Below, in pieces: positions 9,423 through 20,547 of a stretch of DNA of 64,000 bases (position 1 is the first letter of the stretch; each line of letters begins with the position of its first letter). Origin of the DNA: Mangrovivirga cuniculi (GTDB lineage: Bacteria > Bacteroidota > Bacteroidia > Cytophagales > Cyclobacteriaceae); assembly GCF_005166025.1 (NCBI RefSeq), contig NZ_CP028923.1, positions 1,304,001 to 1,368,000 of the forward strand. Direction: 5' to 3'. Made by a program: the position numbers and the translations under genes. The notes below the pieces were generated by a model. That model saw nothing but the letters and a program-made list of their open reading frames with translations, made no database searches and was not told the origin of the DNA.

Positions 9423-9480
9423 CAAATATACCTATTTTATAGTACGTTTCAAATATACTAAAAGTTTAGTTTAAGACAAA
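9423..9480 (-). promoter_or_regulatory. Two overlapping TTTG-N19-TATATTTG promoters with operator-like palindrome
   Basis: On the minus strand two perfect promoter matches are nested: TTTG 9453-9450 with TATATTTG 9430-9423, and TTTG 9480-9477 with TATATTTG 9457-9450. Both have 19-base spacers. The palindrome ACTAAA-AG-TTTAGT (9457-9470) lies in the spacer of the upstream promoter and abuts the -33 element of the downstream one. The arrangement suggests repression of tonB. Confidence 0.65.
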
Positions 9481-9857
9481 TTTATCCCCGCCTTGTATAC
9501 AAGGAAAAAAATAAAATACCCTGTAAGGCAACCTATACTATTGGCAATCAGGTCGATAACCTCCAGGCTTCTATTTGGTATAAGGGCTTGAATGAATTCA
9601 AGCAGGAATCCAAAGATTACTGCAAAAACTACAGCAAACTTTTCAGGCCTTTCTTTAATTTCCTTGAATTTGTATTGCTTTGTGAACCCAATGCATAGTA
9701 GAAAAACCAAAATTGCGAAAAAGCCCACATGAGCAAAGGTGAATATATCCGCCTTGCCCCAAATATTTAATTCAACCATTTCTCCACCAGGAGTAAGGGT
9801 TAGCACTGCAATTATCAGTGCCCAGACAATACCGAATAAATTATATCTAAAAAACAA
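9471..9857 (-). CDS. VanZ-like membrane protein
   Basis: A 128-residue protein with four hydrophobic segments and the VanZ-like pattern: LTLTPGG near residue 20, the HVGFF segment, FGFLLEFIQALIPNRSLEVIDLIANSIGC, and a final membrane helix. VanZ-like proteins are integral membrane proteins; some confer low-level glycopeptide resistance, but in Bacteroidota the role is unknown. It starts 7 bases after gcvH, and vanZ next to gcvH and sprA is a familiar arrangement in this phylum. Confidence 0.85.
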   Translation of the reverse strand: MFFRYNLFGIVWALIIAVLTLTPGGEMVELNIWGKADIFTFAHVGFFAILVFLLCIGFTKQYKFKEIKERPEKFAVVFAVIFGFLLEFIQALIPNRSLEVIDLIANSIGCLTGYFIFFLVYKAGINLS

Positions 9858-9864
9858 AACTTAA

Positions 9865-10242
9865 TTATCCTACAAGATCTTCGTATTCTGCAGCATCGAT
9901 CAATTCATCGAGTTGAGATTCATCTTCAACTTTGATTTTGATCATCCAGCCGTCACCATAGGGATCCTCATTTACTTTTTCGGGAGAACTTTCAAGTTCA
10001 TCATTAAATTCAATGATATTTCCGGATACAGGCATGAAAAGATCTGAAACAGTTTTTACAGCTTCTACAGTACCAAAGGTTTCACCTTGTTCTATATCTT
10101 CACCTTCTGTTTCAACTTCTACATAAACAATGTCACCTAGTTCTTTTTGAGCGAAATCTGTAATTCCAACAGTTACAACATCGCCATCAATTTTTACCCA
10201 CTCGTGATCTTTTGTGTATTTGAGGTCTTTAGGGATATTCAT
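9865..10242 (-). CDS. gcvH: Glycine cleavage system H protein
   Basis: A 125-residue lipoyl carrier of the glycine cleavage system, which shuttles the aminomethyl group between the P, T and L proteins. The N-terminus [17 protein letters not shown] and the lipoylation region [19 protein letters not shown] (the modified Lys is in EAVK) are both intact. The length is normal. A weak promoter (TATTTTTG at 10282-10275) lies upstream. No gcvP or gcvT is in the window. Confidence 0.95.
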   Translation of the reverse strand: MNIPKDLKYTKDHEWVKIDGDVVTVGITDFAQKELGDIVYVEVETEGEDIEQGETFGTVEAVKTVSDLFMPVSGNIIEFNDELESSPEKVNEDPYGDGWMIKIKVEDESQLDELIDAAEYEDLVG

Positions 10243-10326
10243 CAGTTTTCTTTTTTTAATTGTTTATCGTTGGCCAAAAATAAATCAAATTTTGAAGTCT
10301 GAAAATGTTTTGACGTAATATCCTGA

Positions 10327-13300
10327 TTATTGTGCGAGGCTAAATTGTACCTGGAAGCCAAAAGCCGTAGTAGATCTTGGAAAAGTGTTGGTTATTCTTG
10401 GTCTGTTTACACTTCTCTCAAAATAAAACTGGACATTCCATTTAGGATCGATCATATATCTGATTGTTGGCTTTACCTGAAAGTTATAATTTCCATTTGT
10501 AGCCTGTGGGTCTTCTCCAATTGTCCTTTGAACAGTATAAGAATCACTGATTGTCAGGCCTAACCTGAATTGGAGTTCATTTTTTAGTGATAGATTCTGG
10601 CCTTGAACTTTAATAGGTAATTTCATTCCTGTTTTGGTATACCCCACATCAATAACCAGGTCATTTCTTCTTAATTCAGTCACTTGGCTATTGTTAATAT
10701 TTAATCCAAGATTTCTTTCTTTTTATATTCAACCCTAATTGAAGCACGATTTTTAGTTCTCAGATTAATACCAATTAATGGATTGAAACTTTCTTTAATG
10801 ATTACCTGACTGATTGTGTAAAGTGGTACGAGAATACCGTTGGGATCAGTTGGATCAATAGGATTTCCATTTTGATCGAAAGGAGCTGCCAGACCATAAT
10901 TACCAAATCTGTTAACTAGTTCCAGGTTTTCTTTATACAATAGTGAACTCGAATAATTATTGATATTTATTGAAGAGCTATAACCATGCGTTATACTTAT
11001 AGATCTGAATGATTTCTTAAATAATTTCAACTTCGATAATCCATTATAAGATACAGTCCATGATGGAATCGGGAATTTTGGTAATCTACCCAGTCGGGTA
11101 TCTCTGGCATTTTCTCCGGAATATGCGGCCAGGAATGCCGGTATTAAGACGTCCTGAGCATTAGTATCATATGAAATGGTACTTTCATTATTAAAATTCA
11201 ATCGATCCTGAATAATTTCCCGATTAGCAACGAACTCTTCATATGCCGGAGAATAGTAATCATCAGTTGACTTTTCAAAAGATGTAGCAATAGAAAGCCA
11301 GGAGATCTCATATGAGCCTGTTCTAACCGGGGTTAAAGACCGGAATCCTGAATTTTCTGATTGATCGTTGTTCGGGTTATACCTGAAAATTTCTTCGAAA
11401 TTATCCTGGGTTCTTTTTCTTGCATCTAATGTTATCTGAAGATCATTTGCCGGTTCAATTGTTATTCTGAAATTCAAATCTTCAGTTCGCATTTGCCTGA
11501 ATGGTGTTGTCAGGGTAGTGTCCTGAGTAAGCCATCCATTATTTGCAGCTCTGTACCGGATAGTTGGATCCTGACTACCAAAAACGAAACCCCATCCTGG
11601 TGATTCAAAATCAACATCCATTCCAAGAATCTGAGGAGTTCGAATATATCCTGCAAGTTGGGTTTGCTGACTTACGTTATATGAGAAATTAGCTGATCTT
11701 ATCATCATCAGGAATCTCAAAATCGAGTTCCCTGCATTTCCTCCGGATTTTTCATCTTCTTCTTCCTGATCCCTGTTTCTTGATCTTGATCTCGATCTCG
11801 ATCGTGAGGAAGGAGTATTAATTTTTTGTAAAGCTTTACTTTTATTGTAGAGTTTTACAAAGTCTAATCTTCCTGAAACATTTTGATCATTTCTGTTATT
11901 CAGGGTATTTCCGTATTGATCGATCTGATCTCTCGCAGCAGCAAGGAAATTATATCCTGTGGTGTATCTCAGATCAGCACTTACCCAGTCAACCAGTGGT
12001 ATTTTGTCTAGTGGAACTGTATAATTTAAAGTGGCAGTCTGTTCATATCGTTTCATCCTGCCAAAGTTTTTAATATTATCCCAGATCACCTGTTTTTGGG
12101 CATCGGTAGTTATCTCACCTTCCGGTTCATCAATAATTGCATTAGCAGTCGATCTGAAATCCAGGGATAAGTTATTAGACAGGTCCCATCTAACACCATG
12201 AGTTCTGTTGAAAAAGAAAAACTTCTCGATATTGACCAGGGACGGGTCAAGTTGAAAGTCTTCTGTCCAATATTGTCTTTTAGTAAATTTCCTGTCTAAT
12301 TCATACCTCACATTTATATTTTTCGGAACCGGATTGAAATTAAAATCTTTTATTAATTTCATCCATGGTGATCTCATTTTCTCACTTTCCTCAAAAGGAC
12401 TCCAGCCCTGATATTGAGAAGCATAATTATAGGCTATGCTTCCACGATACTGGCGATTGATAAATGCCGCCATTTGATCATTATTCGCTTCTGATTCACT
12501 GAAAGAATATGAAAAAGCAAAATTTTCTATATCGTAAATCCTTGATTTGGCATCCGGGTCTGTTTTAGTCTTTTGAACATTGATGAAGTTAATCGAACGC
12601 TGGGTTCGACGGGCAATAGCAACTCTTTCATATAACTCTCTCTCCTCCGGATCATCAATAGCTGCAAGAGCTGCCTCCAGTCGGATATCCTGATCGAATG
12701 GATCAAATAAAGGAGTGTCTTTTTGCCCATTAAAACTCATGTACATTGGTATCTTCAATCCCCAGTCTTCCGGGAAAAATTTATCCAGATTAAATGTAGA
12801 AGTTATGTCATAATTGAGAATATCAGACCTCTGAGTTTCACTAATTCTTTGCTGAATGCCTCCAAAACCAACTGTAGAATACCTTAAGCTCGAATTTATA
12901 ACAGCGAAATCAGCTAATTTCAATCCCATCCTTGCTGTTGCAGCCCAACCCCGGCTGGTAGCTAAGCCTGTCACTCTTAATTCGTCAAACCAAACACAAA
13001 CATCATGAGTAAGTCCATCAGGACTTTCAGGGTTAATTACACCCATGGAAAGATTTCTTACATTTTGAAGATTTGGTCGACCTTTGATGGTAACTGTATA
13101 TTGTCGAACCTGCTGAGAGAATGAAAATGCAACACTATCTCCAAATTGAAGATCTCTATTCCTTTTTACTGTCTGTATCTCATCGAGTGCAATATCTATC
13201 CAGTTTTGTTCCGGCCATATTCCTTCTCTATCTTCAGGACTAATTCCAAAAGGAGTCATTTTAAGAGGTACTGCGATCTGGTAATAGTTTTGGCCATCAT

Positions 13301-16300
13301 CCTGACCCAATCTTATGAATGCCTGTAATTCATCATCCTGAGCAGTTCTTGAATGGGCATGTATGAACATTTTCAACCTCTCAAAGTTGACCATGTCCAG
13401 ATCGTCTACCTTATATATTGATTTTTTGGTTCCATTTGGAAGATCATCGACACATAGCTGAAGTGATTGTTCATTTAATCTTCTGGCTACATTTGATGTA
13501 TTATCCTGATCTCTTGAAATTCCCGGTGGAAGGTTATACGGAACATCATCGGGGCCTCCGCTACCATTTTCTTCGATATTAACTACTGAAATGTTAACCG
13601 GAATATCTTTTGGTTCTTCGATTTCTCCAAATCCCGGTAGATATGGAGATTCAAGTGATTCCCGCCATTGGCTACCTACTAACTGAAATTTGGCCATTCT
13701 AACAACTGCAGGTTGTTCGAATTCAGTCATGTAGAGTCTGACAAATTTTATCGATTTGAATCCATTAATGCTTCCATATTTCTTTTCTGGTTGCCTGATA
13801 GGGATTCTTACCAGATACCATGTAGTTGGTTCCTGAGCTTCGTTAATATTATTAGTTACTTTATCAACGATATAATTTTTTCCTACTTCCAATTCCCCGG
13901 CCTTAAATCCAACGAATATTCATAGTAGTTTTCTACATCAGAAATACTATTATCATTATTGAGGTCTTCATTATCAGGGAAATTGTTACCAACCGGCGAA
14001 AAGTTCAGATTTGTGGTATTTATAACCGGAGTGTTTCCATCGTGGTTATTATAATCTTTATATCGTTCCAGAATTTTGGCATTACTTTCATCGAGTGAAG
14101 GACCTAGATAATATTGAAAATTGTCTGCTGAAGGATCATCCTGGACTGCAATGGCAGCACCACCTGACAATCCATTTATAAAATCTTCATAAAACTCTAC
14201 TTCCTGGTCATTTCTAACTCCGTCGTGACCCACATCCTGATTTTCTCTTGATTCTGCATTATTATCAAATGCATCTGTAAGGAACTGCCTGTTAGTAACT
14301 TCTCCCCATTCTGTTATATCTTCGTTTTGATCACCTCCGGTAGGATCGAGGCCATTTTCAAAGCCGTGTTTTCCATCTTTGATGACATCTTCTGAAATAT
14401 CTCCCAGGTTAAACACCAGCTTACCACCAGTCGTGTTAGCTTGCGGGTTTCCCCGTCCATCATCAATTAATCCATTTGGATTTGACAGATTACCCTGAGT
14501 AACATTTATGAAAGGATCGAGCATCCAGAACTCGATATATTGTATATTATTGCGATCGAAATCGATATCACCAGTTATCGCTCGCGTAATACCACCAAAA
14601 TTATCTTTGGGGTCTCCGGCAAGAGTACCATCGTTTTCAAGATCGGGATTGTAATTATACGGACCTCTTTCTTCAGGATAATAGGCAAGATCAAAAACAG
14701 GTAAGTTTACGTTGATCTGTTGCCTGTCCTGTCTTTCAAAAATTTGCTGAGGATATACCGGGGCGACATAATGATTCTGAATATCTTCATCTGTGATATT
14801 CGATGGCTTTTCTGTCCCTCCATCTCTGTAGAAAACATTATCGATAGTATACCAGGCTAATTTAGCCCTTTTAAAACCGTATTCAAGGTTATTTATACCT
14901 ACGTCGCCAAAATATCTGTTGTCGTCAGTTGCCGGAGTAGACGATAAGCGCCAACCCTGTGCACCACCTCCGAGGTTAAACGGAGTTACTGCTGATTCAA
15001 AATCATCAATGTAAAATGTCTGGTCTCCATCAACGACGTTGGTAGTACCTGATATCAATTCTGCATATTCTCCTGAAATATTTACGGTCGATTTTTCTTT
15101 AGTTGATATCAGTGGTATTGCATCTACTAACCTGGTCAGGATTCTACTGTCATCACTAAAATTAAAATCGAGACCGTATTTAGTGTTTCGGGTTGGTTCA
15201 TCACCAATTCTCCATCGGGTTCTGCTGCCACGCCTTTGCCAGTGATGTAGGAAAGTACCTCCGAAATTTATTTTATCGCTGATCCGGTAGTCAAGCCTTG
15301 TTCCTGCTAAAAACCGGCTGTTGAATGTAAAAACATCGTCCTTTTCGTAAGTGATCTGTATCTGTTTGCCCGAATTCAGAACACTTTCATTTAGAATAGT
15401 AACCCTGCCGATCTGATAATTCACCCTGTAGTCAACTCCTTCAAGAAGTGGGGTACCACCAGCGTATATTATAACGGATCCTTCTGCGATATTATATCCT
15501 CTCAAAGCTATTTCTGAGCTGCTTCCAGATTGGAAACTACCTGAGATCAGATATTTATTTTTAACAGTTTGAAGTTCCGCATCAGCCTGGGTATTCGTAT
15601 ACAATGAATCGAAAACGTATTTTGAGTACCATTCCTCAGTGACTCTTTCTTTAATTGTTTCACCAAAAGGCTCGATCACTGGAAATTTTATTAACCCTCT
15701 TTCTGTATCAATTGTGATTCCTTCAATAAAGTCAAAGTTTCCGTCAGCAGGAGGGTCATTTGCGGGCCCCAATTGATCAAGCTTTACAACTTCGATTAAT
15801 GGAATATCTTTGATCTGACTTTCCGATAAGTTGGGATAATACTGACCAGTACGATCATCCTGATAAATTACTCTTAATTGAAAGTCTTCTGGGTTTATTC
15901 GGTTTGCATTTAAATTATAAATGTTTTTCATCATCAGGTCCCAGGTAGGGGCCTGTGTGAGAATCTGCCTTGGTCTGAGCATTTTCAGGTAAATAACAGA
16001 TTCATTTCCCCGAGACTGATAATCAGACTGAAGTTCACCTACCTGGTATCGATCACCATTGTAAGTGTATTCGTAAGCTACAGCCAGCATTTCATCATTT
16101 TGTAATTTTCTTAATAGAGTAATATACCCTAGTTGAGAATTGATGATGTATTCTGAAGGATCAAGCTTACTTGCCGATTTTATCAATTCGAAATCCACAC
16201 CTTTTTCAAGGTTAAAATCATTTTCCAGAATCTGTGATGCATTGTCAACATCAAAAATTGTCGGTCCATAATTTTGGATATCACTAAATAACGAATTGGC

Positions 16301-17515
16301 CTGGTTTCGGGTAGGGGAGTTGGCTGCATTCGTGGCCGATTGAAACTGATCGTTATTTACAATTACATTTTCTCCAAGGTCCATAAGAGCAACTACATTT
16401 CTGAGGGACTCTGTATCATTACGACGGTTTAAAACATATACTTCAACTCGTGGTGTTACATTAAGACCTGAGGTGAGGTTTGGAAGATTATCATGCCACG
16501 TATTATAATTTGCCCTGAAAAACTGACCTAATAGAAAGTGTCTGTTTTCATCATAGTCTGAGGCTCTAAATTGAAATTGCCTGCCCTGAAATCCCTGGTT
16601 AATTGTAATGGTTTCTGATTTACCTCTTTGTTCGGAAAAAAGTGTGGTTATAAAAAGTCTACCAAACTGCATTTGAGTTTTTACTCCAAATAAGTTTTGT
16701 CCACCTGTTATTAAAGAGTTTGATAGAGGTAAACTAACATTACCAACTTCAAGTTTTTTTATAATGTCTTCTTCAAAACCTGAATATTCCAGCTTCAGGT
16801 CATTTTGAAAGTCAAAAGAATTATTGTTGTCAAATTGAGCCGTAACTTTCATCTTTTCCCCGATGTTACCTACGACATTCATACTGATCTGCTGATCGAA
16901 CTCGAACGTTCCGTTTCTTTGTTGCCTTACCGGTATGGATGGATTAAGTACTCTCTGATGTCTGTATCCTAAGTCAAGGGTTATAAACCCATTAGGCACA
17001 ATATTAATTTCAGAGCCTCCAAAAATCCTGTCAAATACAGGGCTTATGTATAGTGTCGGGATTAGATTTCTACCACTTACAGCACTTTCTCCATCAAGAC
17101 CTGCAGATTTCGATTTGAAATAATCCTTTTTTAATTGCTGTTCCTGAAGTTGATTGTACTTGTCAAAAGAAAGCCTTGTTGGAGGTCTATAAGGTATCCT
17201 GCCTAATTGTTCAAATACATTGTATGTTCCGGAAGTATCATATTCTAGTATGATCTCAGTTTCCTGTGGCTGACCAAGGTCAAAAGGAGAGTAAACTTTA
17301 TCACTAGTAAAAGGATCGCCATACCTGTCTCTTAATTGAATATTCGGAACGAAAGATTCTTCATAAGGCTGATCATACCTGTCATCTTTCAGAGTGTCGG
17401 CCACAGCGGTATCCTGAAGTATATAATATGCTTCATTTAAACTCTCAGCTCCCGAAATAAACGGGATAAATACTACCCATAGACAAAATGTCCTTTTTAG
17501 ATTCCGTAACAACAA
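10327..17515 (-). CDS. sprA: T9SS outer-membrane translocon SprA (two frameshifts)
   Basis: The giant beta-barrel that conducts T9SS cargo across the outer membrane and is needed for gliding. The gene appears as three open segments (17515-13883, 13892-10701, 10683-10327). Adding one base to the C run at 13895-13898 and one to the T run at 10720-10724 joins them into about 2396 residues, matching SprA (about 2400). Joins read RPGELEVGKNYIVDK and EYKKERNLGLNINNSQ. Recognisable parts include IPTLYISPVFDRIFGGSEI, the FYIDDFESAVTPFNLG region and the C-terminal NVQFYFERSVNRPRI. There is no in-frame ATG near the start, so TTG at 17515 is used; a hydrophobic signal segment follows. It lies 21 bases after ruvA. 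Confidence 0.92.
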
Positions 17516-17536
17516 ATCAATATAAAGTTGAAAAAA

Positions 17537-18133
17537 TCACGAGATTTTTAATGCTTGACGAATTAATTCTTCCAGACCAACCGTGTTTCCGACCTTTTTC
17601 AAAACAAGGTCTATATTTTTTTCTGCAGCAGGCTTAGCTATGCCTAAGGTTGTTAACGCAGACAATGCCTCATTTCGTATGTTTGACACTGAACTTTTTT
17701 CTTCATTAGCACCCAGATTCAGTTCTGCAGCTTCTTTCTTTAGTTTGTCTTTGAGTTCAAGGATTAATCTCTGTGCTGTTTTGGCTCCGATTCCTTTCAC
17801 TCGTTGGATTGTTTTTACATCCTCGCTGACTACAGCATCAATAATTTCTGAAGCATTCATACCTGAAAGCATCATCAGCGCTGTACTCGGTCCAACGCCA
17901 GAAACACTAATAAGGTGCAAAAATAATACTCTTTCGCTTTCCTGGGCAAAACCAAAAAGGGTATGCGAATCCTCTTTAATGTGAAGATAGGTTAATAACT
18001 TAATATCTTCCTTATCAGGAATGGCCTCGTAAGTCTGTAATGATATTAATAAACGATATCCGACACCGGCAGCCTCAATGACTACCTGTGCCGGATCTTT
18101 ATAATCTAATTTTCCTTTTATGTACGCAATCAT
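17537..18133 (-). CDS. ruvA: Holliday junction branch migration protein RuvA
   Basis: A 198-residue protein starting [21 protein letters not shown]. The two helix-hairpin-helix motifs are visible (HLISVSGVGPSTALMML and IQRVKGIGAKTAQRLILEL), as is the C-terminal RuvB-binding domain. It binds four-way junctions and with RuvB drives branch migration. The length is normal. Its ATG overlaps the stop of maeB by 4 bases, and sprA follows 21 bases later. Confidence 0.96.
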   Translation of the reverse strand: MIAYIKGKLDYKDPAQVVIEAAGVGYRLLISLQTYEAIPDKEDIKLLTYLHIKEDSHTLFGFAQESERVLFLHLISVSGVGPSTALMMLSGMNASEIIDAVVSEDVKTIQRVKGIGAKTAQRLILELKDKLKKEAAELNLGANEEKSSVSNIRNEALSALTTLGIAKPAAEKNIDLVLKKVGNTVGLEELIRQALKIS

Positions 18134-20411
18134 TTTTTACGTTTTTTCTCATCATATGATTGAGCATCTACTACTGCAATTGCTACCATATTGATGATCT
18201 CCCTTATGCTTGATCCTAGTTGAAGAATATGAACAGGTTTATTCATTCCCAGAAGTATTGGTCCGATACCTTCTGCGCCTCCCATTTCCATAAGCAATTT
18301 ATAAGCAATATTTCCCGAAGTCAAGTCAGGGAATATTAAAGTGTTAGCTCCTTTCTCTGCTAACTGACTGAAAGGGTAGGAATTTTGTTGAATTTCGGTG
18401 TCCAATGCCACATTTGCCTGTATATCTCCATCGATAACAAGGTTAGGGAATTTTTCTTTCGCCATTTTTACCGCTTTTTGAACCTTTTCAGGAATTCTCC
18501 CTGATGCAGAGCCAAAATTACTGTAAGAAAGCATTGCAATTCTAGGTTCAGAGTCAAAGAATTTTACTCCATCGGCAACTAATCCTACCAGATCCGAAAG
18601 TTCTTCTGCGGTTGGATCTACATTAACAGTCGTATCACCAAAGTAAAAAGTACCTTTATTATTTTTAATGATATAAATACCGGCTACTTTCTCTACGTCT
18701 TCAGCAGTACCGATTACCTGTAGGGAAGGTTTAATGGTAGAGCGATAATCTTTAGTTAATCCGGAAATTAAAGCATCCGCTTCACCCGTTTCGACCATCA
18801 TTGCACCAAAATAGTTTCGGTCTCTCATCAGTTTAATAGCCTCACCTTTGGTAATTCCCTTTCTCTGGCGTTTTAAATATAGCTCTTCACCATATTCTTT
18901 TCTCTTCTCCTTTTCGAGATATGGGTCAATTATTGGGCAATCGTGCAATTCAAGACCGTTTTCTTCAACCAGTTCCTTGATTATTTGCTCGTTACCCAAA
19001 AGTACCGGTTTGGCGATACCTTCATCAACCAGAATTTGAGCAGCTTTTAATATTTTAATATGATCTGCTTCTGCAAAAACCACTCGCTTAGGATTTTTCC
19101 TTGCTCTTTGTATGATCCTTGCCATTAATCGAGTATCGATACCCAGCCTCTGTTGCAGGTTTATATTATACTCTTCCCAGTTCGAAATATTGATACGTGC
19201 TACGCCTGAATCTATAGCTGCTTTAGCAACAGCAGGGGAAATTGTTGTGATCAACCTCGGATCAAGAGGTTTTGGTATGAGATATTCTTTTCCAAACGAC
19301 AGGGTTGGTTCATTATAGGCCTTCGTCACCATCTCCGGGACAGGTTCTTTAGCCAGTTCTGCAAGGGCATAAACAGCAGCTAGCTTCATTTCTTCATTTA
19401 TTTCTTTGGATCGGACATCTAACGCCCCTCTAAAGATATATGGGAAGCCTAAAACATTATTTACCTGATTAGGATGGTCAGATCTTCCCGTAGCCATAAT
19501 AGCATCAGGTCTTGCTTCCATTGCATCATCATATGGAATTTCCGGATCAGGGTTGGCCAACGCAAAAATTATTGGATTATCAGCCATCTTTTTTATTTGC
19601 TCTTGACTAAGAACATTTCCTACAGATAACCCTAAAAACATATCTGAACCTTCAATGGCATCATCCATCGTGGTTATATCACGAGCGGTGGCAAATTCAG
19701 CTTTGGTTTCATCGAGATTATCGCGATCTTTTCTTATAACGCCCTTACTATCGAGCATCACTATGTTTTCTTTTTGGCTCCCAGTGATAAATATAGTTTT
19801 GTACAGGAAACTGACGCTGCACCGGCACCATTTACTACTATTTTGAGATCCTCAATCTTCTTTTCTGTTAACTCCAGTGCATTAATCAACGCAGCCGCAG
19901 ATATAATTGCGGTTCCGTGTTGGTCATCATGCATTACCGGAATATTGAGTTTTTCTTTTAGTTGTTTTTCAATTATAAAACAATCCGGTGCTTTTATATC
20001 CTCAAGGTTGACCCCACCAAAAGTAGGTTCTAAGGATTTAACAATATCGATAAATTTCTGCGGATCGTTTTCGTTAATTTCAATATCAAAAACATCTATA
20101 CCTGCAAATTTTTTGAAAAGTACGCCTTTACCTTCCATTACCGGCTTACTGGCTTCAGGTCCGATATCACCTAAGCCAAGTACAGCAGTTCCATTTGAAA
20201 TTACTGCTACCAGATTTCCTTTGGCAGTATAGGAATATGCTTTTTCCGGATCCTTATTAATTTCTTTACAAGGTTCGGCAACTCCCGGTGAGTATGCTAA
20301 AGCAAGATCAAGTTGAGACCCGAGTGCTTTTGTCGGTACTACTTCTATTTTTCCGGCAGGCTCCTGTTTATGATAATTCAGAGCATCTTGTTTTCTGATT
20401 TTAATCGCCAT
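18130..20411 (-). CDS. maeB: NADP-dependent malic enzyme, MaeB type (frameshifted)
   Basis: Converts malate to pyruvate and CO2. The N-terminal malic enzyme domain ([43 protein letters not shown]) is followed from about residue 430 by a phosphotransacetylase-like domain ([25 protein letters not shown]-type end), which binds acetyl-CoA as a regulator in this family. The frame breaks after GAKK. Adding one A (T run 19771-19775 on the plus strand) gives [14 protein letters not shown] and a protein of 760 residues, the usual size. It works with pyruvate carboxylase at 36387 in the pyruvate/C4-acid node. A TAGCTTTG -7-like element lies upstream at 20441-20434. Confidence 0.93.
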
Positions 20412-20502
20412 AACTGTTTTTTTATCTCCGTTACAAAGCTATTAATTTAGCTTAAAATTGCCGTATCAATTAGTTATATTATCGCTTTATCAAAATAAAA
20501 AA

Positions 20503-20522
20503 AGCCACTGATGTCAGTGGCT
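20503..20522 (-). terminator. Rho-independent terminator after DUF4837 gene
   Basis: AGCCACTGA pairs with TCAGTGGCT. On the minus strand it is followed by a run of seven T and more AT-rich sequence, so it ends the DUF4837 transcript before maeB. Confidence 0.8.
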
Positions 20523-20547
20523 AAATATTTTATCCGATAGATTGGGA

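Noticed and set aside
10720-13898. Programmed frameshifting in sprA
   Set aside because: Neither site has a canonical slippery heptamer, SprA is normally one reading frame, and similar homopolymer breaks occur in unrelated genes here. The IS3 site at 35269 is the only one with a real signal.
17583-17984. Plus-strand frame opposite ruvA
   Set aside because: ruvA on the minus strand has full motifs and normal length; the shadow has none.
19774-20232. Plus-strand frame of about 150 codons opposite maeB
   Set aside because: It lies entirely within the malic-enzyme domain, which has clear family motifs; composition is that of an antisense frame.
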